Source of the DNA: Paenarthrobacter aurescens TC1
GTDB taxonomy: Bacteria > Actinomycetota > Actinomycetes > Actinomycetales > Micrococcaceae
Direction of reading: 5' to 3'
DNA: 64,000 bases
Assembly (NCBI GenBank): GCA_000014925.1
Contig: CP000474.1
Coordinates: 2,356,001-2,420,000, forward strand
Part shown: positions 62,885 to 64,000 of the stretch, piece by piece
Layout: every line of letters starts with the position of its first letter
How positions within the stretch are numbered: position 1 is the stretch's first letter
Position numbers and translations under genes: made by a program
Notes under the pieces: model-generated
Told to the model about the DNA's origin: nothing
What the model saw: only the letters and a program-made list of their open reading frames with translations
Database searches by the model: none

Positions 62885-63614
62885 GGTTCTCCCCGCGGTG
62901 TTCGGTAAGGGCCTGGGGAAGAGCATGGACAAGGAGATGATGCCACGGTCCGTTTGGTTCCACGGTCCATGGGGCCGGGACTGCTGCTTTCAGTTCCGCC
63001 GCGGTGTAACTGCGCCTGATGGACGTCAAACCATCCCCGCAGATGTACGAGCCCACGCCCAAAGGCCAAAATCCTGCCAGGAACAAGAAGTATGCGATAT
63101 TGCTGCGATTGAGGTCGTTATGGAGGCAAAGTCCCCGGCTCAACAACTCCGAATCGTGGAGGACCGCCGCAAGTTGCGCGGGATCGAGGTGGTGGAGGAT
63201 GTGGTTGGAGATGACGACGTCAAACGTCCGGCCTTCCGCGACGAGCTCTGAGCTGTGCGCCTGACGGTAGCTGACCCCCTCCATACGAGGGGCTTGGGAT
63301 GCAAAGGCGAAGGCTCTCTCATCCGGGTCGACCGCTGTCACTGTGAGCCTGAAGCCATCCCGTCGGGCCCACTTCGCGAGGCTCCGTGCCACATCTCCGC
63401 TGCCGCATCCGATGTCCAGCAATGACACCGCACGATTGGCTGCCAACAGCGGCCGAAGTCGTCGACGATACGTCCGGTGCCACCCCGAAAGCAGCCTGTT
63501 CACCACCGGGAAGCGGGCGTAAGTCCTGTTGAGGCGCCTGGGGTCGCAGTCTTCCCTGTCCATCTCCTCGACGGCGTGCAAATCCCTCTCTTGTAGGGAT
63601 CCCCAGGGACTCAC
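62877..63614 (-). CDS. SAM-dependent methyltransferase
   Basis: 245 residues. Class I fold with SLLDIGCGSGDVARSLA, the acidic loop TAVDPDERAFAFAS, and FDVVISNHILHHLDP. An N-terminal helical part (about 1-60) may form a substrate lid. GTG 63614 overlaps the PKS stop by GTGA, so the two are translationally coupled. Likely methylates the polyketide product. Confidence 0.85.
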   Translation of the reverse strand: MSPWGSLQERDLHAVEEMDREDCDPRRLNRTYARFPVVNRLLSGWHRTYRRRLRPLLAANRAVSLLDIGCGSGDVARSLAKWARRDGFRLTVTAVDPDERAFAFASQAPRMEGVSYRQAHSSELVAEGRTFDVVISNHILHHLDPAQLAAVLHDSELLSRGLCLHNDLNRSNIAYFLFLAGFWPLGVGSYICGDGLTSIRRSYTAAELKAAVPAPWTVEPNGPWHHLLVHALPQALTEHRGENRA

Positions 63615-64000
63615 AGCGCAGGCGAGACCAGCGTAAAGAGTCCCGTTTCAACTGTCAGGCCCGGGCCGAACGCCATGGAACAGATCCTTTCCTCACGTTC
63701 GCTGACCGACCGTTCAAGCATGTACTTCAGGACGAACAGCACAGTAGCGCTGCTCATGTTCCCGTATTCCCTCAGCGTTTCCCGCGCGGGAACCAACTGT
63801 TCCTGGGTGAGTTCCAACTTGGACTCCACCTTGTCCAGGATGCTACGGCCGCCGGGATGGATGGCCCAGTGGGTAATGTCCCGGTAAGGGAGGCCGGCCA
63901 AGGAAGGCTCCCTGGCAAGCAGCGGCGCAAGGGCACCAGTGATGTGTTCCTCAATAATGTGCGGGACGTACGAGCCCAGCACCATCTCGAACCCTTCGTC
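63611..64000 (-). CDS. Type III polyketide synthase, C-terminal part; cut by window
   Basis: The last 129 residues and stop of a chalcone/stilbene-synthase family enzyme. The catalytic His is in WAIHPGGRSILDKVE and Asn in YGNMSSATVLFVL; SMAFGPGLTVE is the C-terminal signature. The nucleophilic Cys and the start lie past the right edge. The frame is open to base 64000. This enzyme extends a starter acyl-CoA with malonyl units to a phenolic or pyrone lipid. Confidence 0.9.
   Translation of the reverse strand, partial: DEGFEMVLGSYVPHIIEEHITGALAPLLAREPSLAGLPYRDITHWAIHPGGRSILDKVESKLELTQEQLVPARETLREYGNMSSATVLFVLKYMLERSVSEREERICSMAFGPGLTVETGLFTLVSPAL

Overview
The window is one uninterrupted piece of high-GC actinobacterial chromosome. 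A complete Pup-proteasome locus, mycothiol ligase MshC, RbpA, a fused PafB-PafC regulator and a helY-type helicase after tatAC together point to the Micrococcales, most likely Arthrobacter or Paenarthrobacter. The genus is my inference from gene content and the PafBC fusion; I could not search a database. I see no insertion sequence, prophage gene, CRISPR array or clear pseudogene.

Layout: (1) 1-7143 is a lipid and housekeeping segment: a thiolase (cut by the left edge), a two-domain FabG and a MaoC hydratase in one operon, tRNA-Leu(GAG), an M20 peptidase, an acyl-CoA dehydrogenase and two small proteins. (2) 7144-30174 is the accessory part, a surface-polysaccharide locus. A 13-gene, mostly overlapping plus-strand operon (7368-23919) carries a polyprenyl-phosphate sugar-1-phosphate transferase, a four-gene amino-sugar cassette, several glycosyltransferases, a flippase fused to a glycosyltransferase, a Wzy-like polymerase, a Wzz-like chain-length protein and a secreted glycosidase-like protein. 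It meets a convergent minus-strand block (GT2, WecG-GT2 fusion, RmlC-RmlD fusion, RmlB) with rmlA divergent. (3) 30181-36279 holds an aldo/keto reductase, uppP (undecaprenyl-PP recycling), mshC, a PAC2 protein, a HAD phosphatase and an M50 protease. (4) 36397-52472 is a block whose order resembles the Mycobacterium tuberculosis Rv2136c-Rv2092c stretch: trmI, mpa, dop, pup, prcB, prcA, pafA, two FKBP isomerases, pafBC, a small membrane protein, tatA, tatC, helY. (5) 52522-61735 holds an amidohydrolase, a 426-bp gene-free interval with a rod-like RNA candidate, ppm1, rbpA, SPFH and NfeD proteins, an RlmA-like methyltransferase, an S9 peptidase, peptide deformylase and a SnoaL-like protein. (6) 61754-64000 is a minus-strand operon of a type III polyketide synthase (cut by the right edge), a methyltransferase and an FAD monooxygenase, probably making a modified phenolic lipid.

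In regions 2 and 3 the lipid-linked sugar chemistry fits together: dTDP-rhamnose and an acetamido sugar are built, assembled on undecaprenyl phosphate, flipped and polymerised, and the carrier is recycled by UppP. In region 4 Pup is deamidated by Dop, ligated by PafA, and tagged proteins are unfolded by Mpa into PrcAB. A recurring regulatory feature is a TAnnnT -10 hexamer lying 6-8 bases before the start codon, predicting many leaderless mRNAs.
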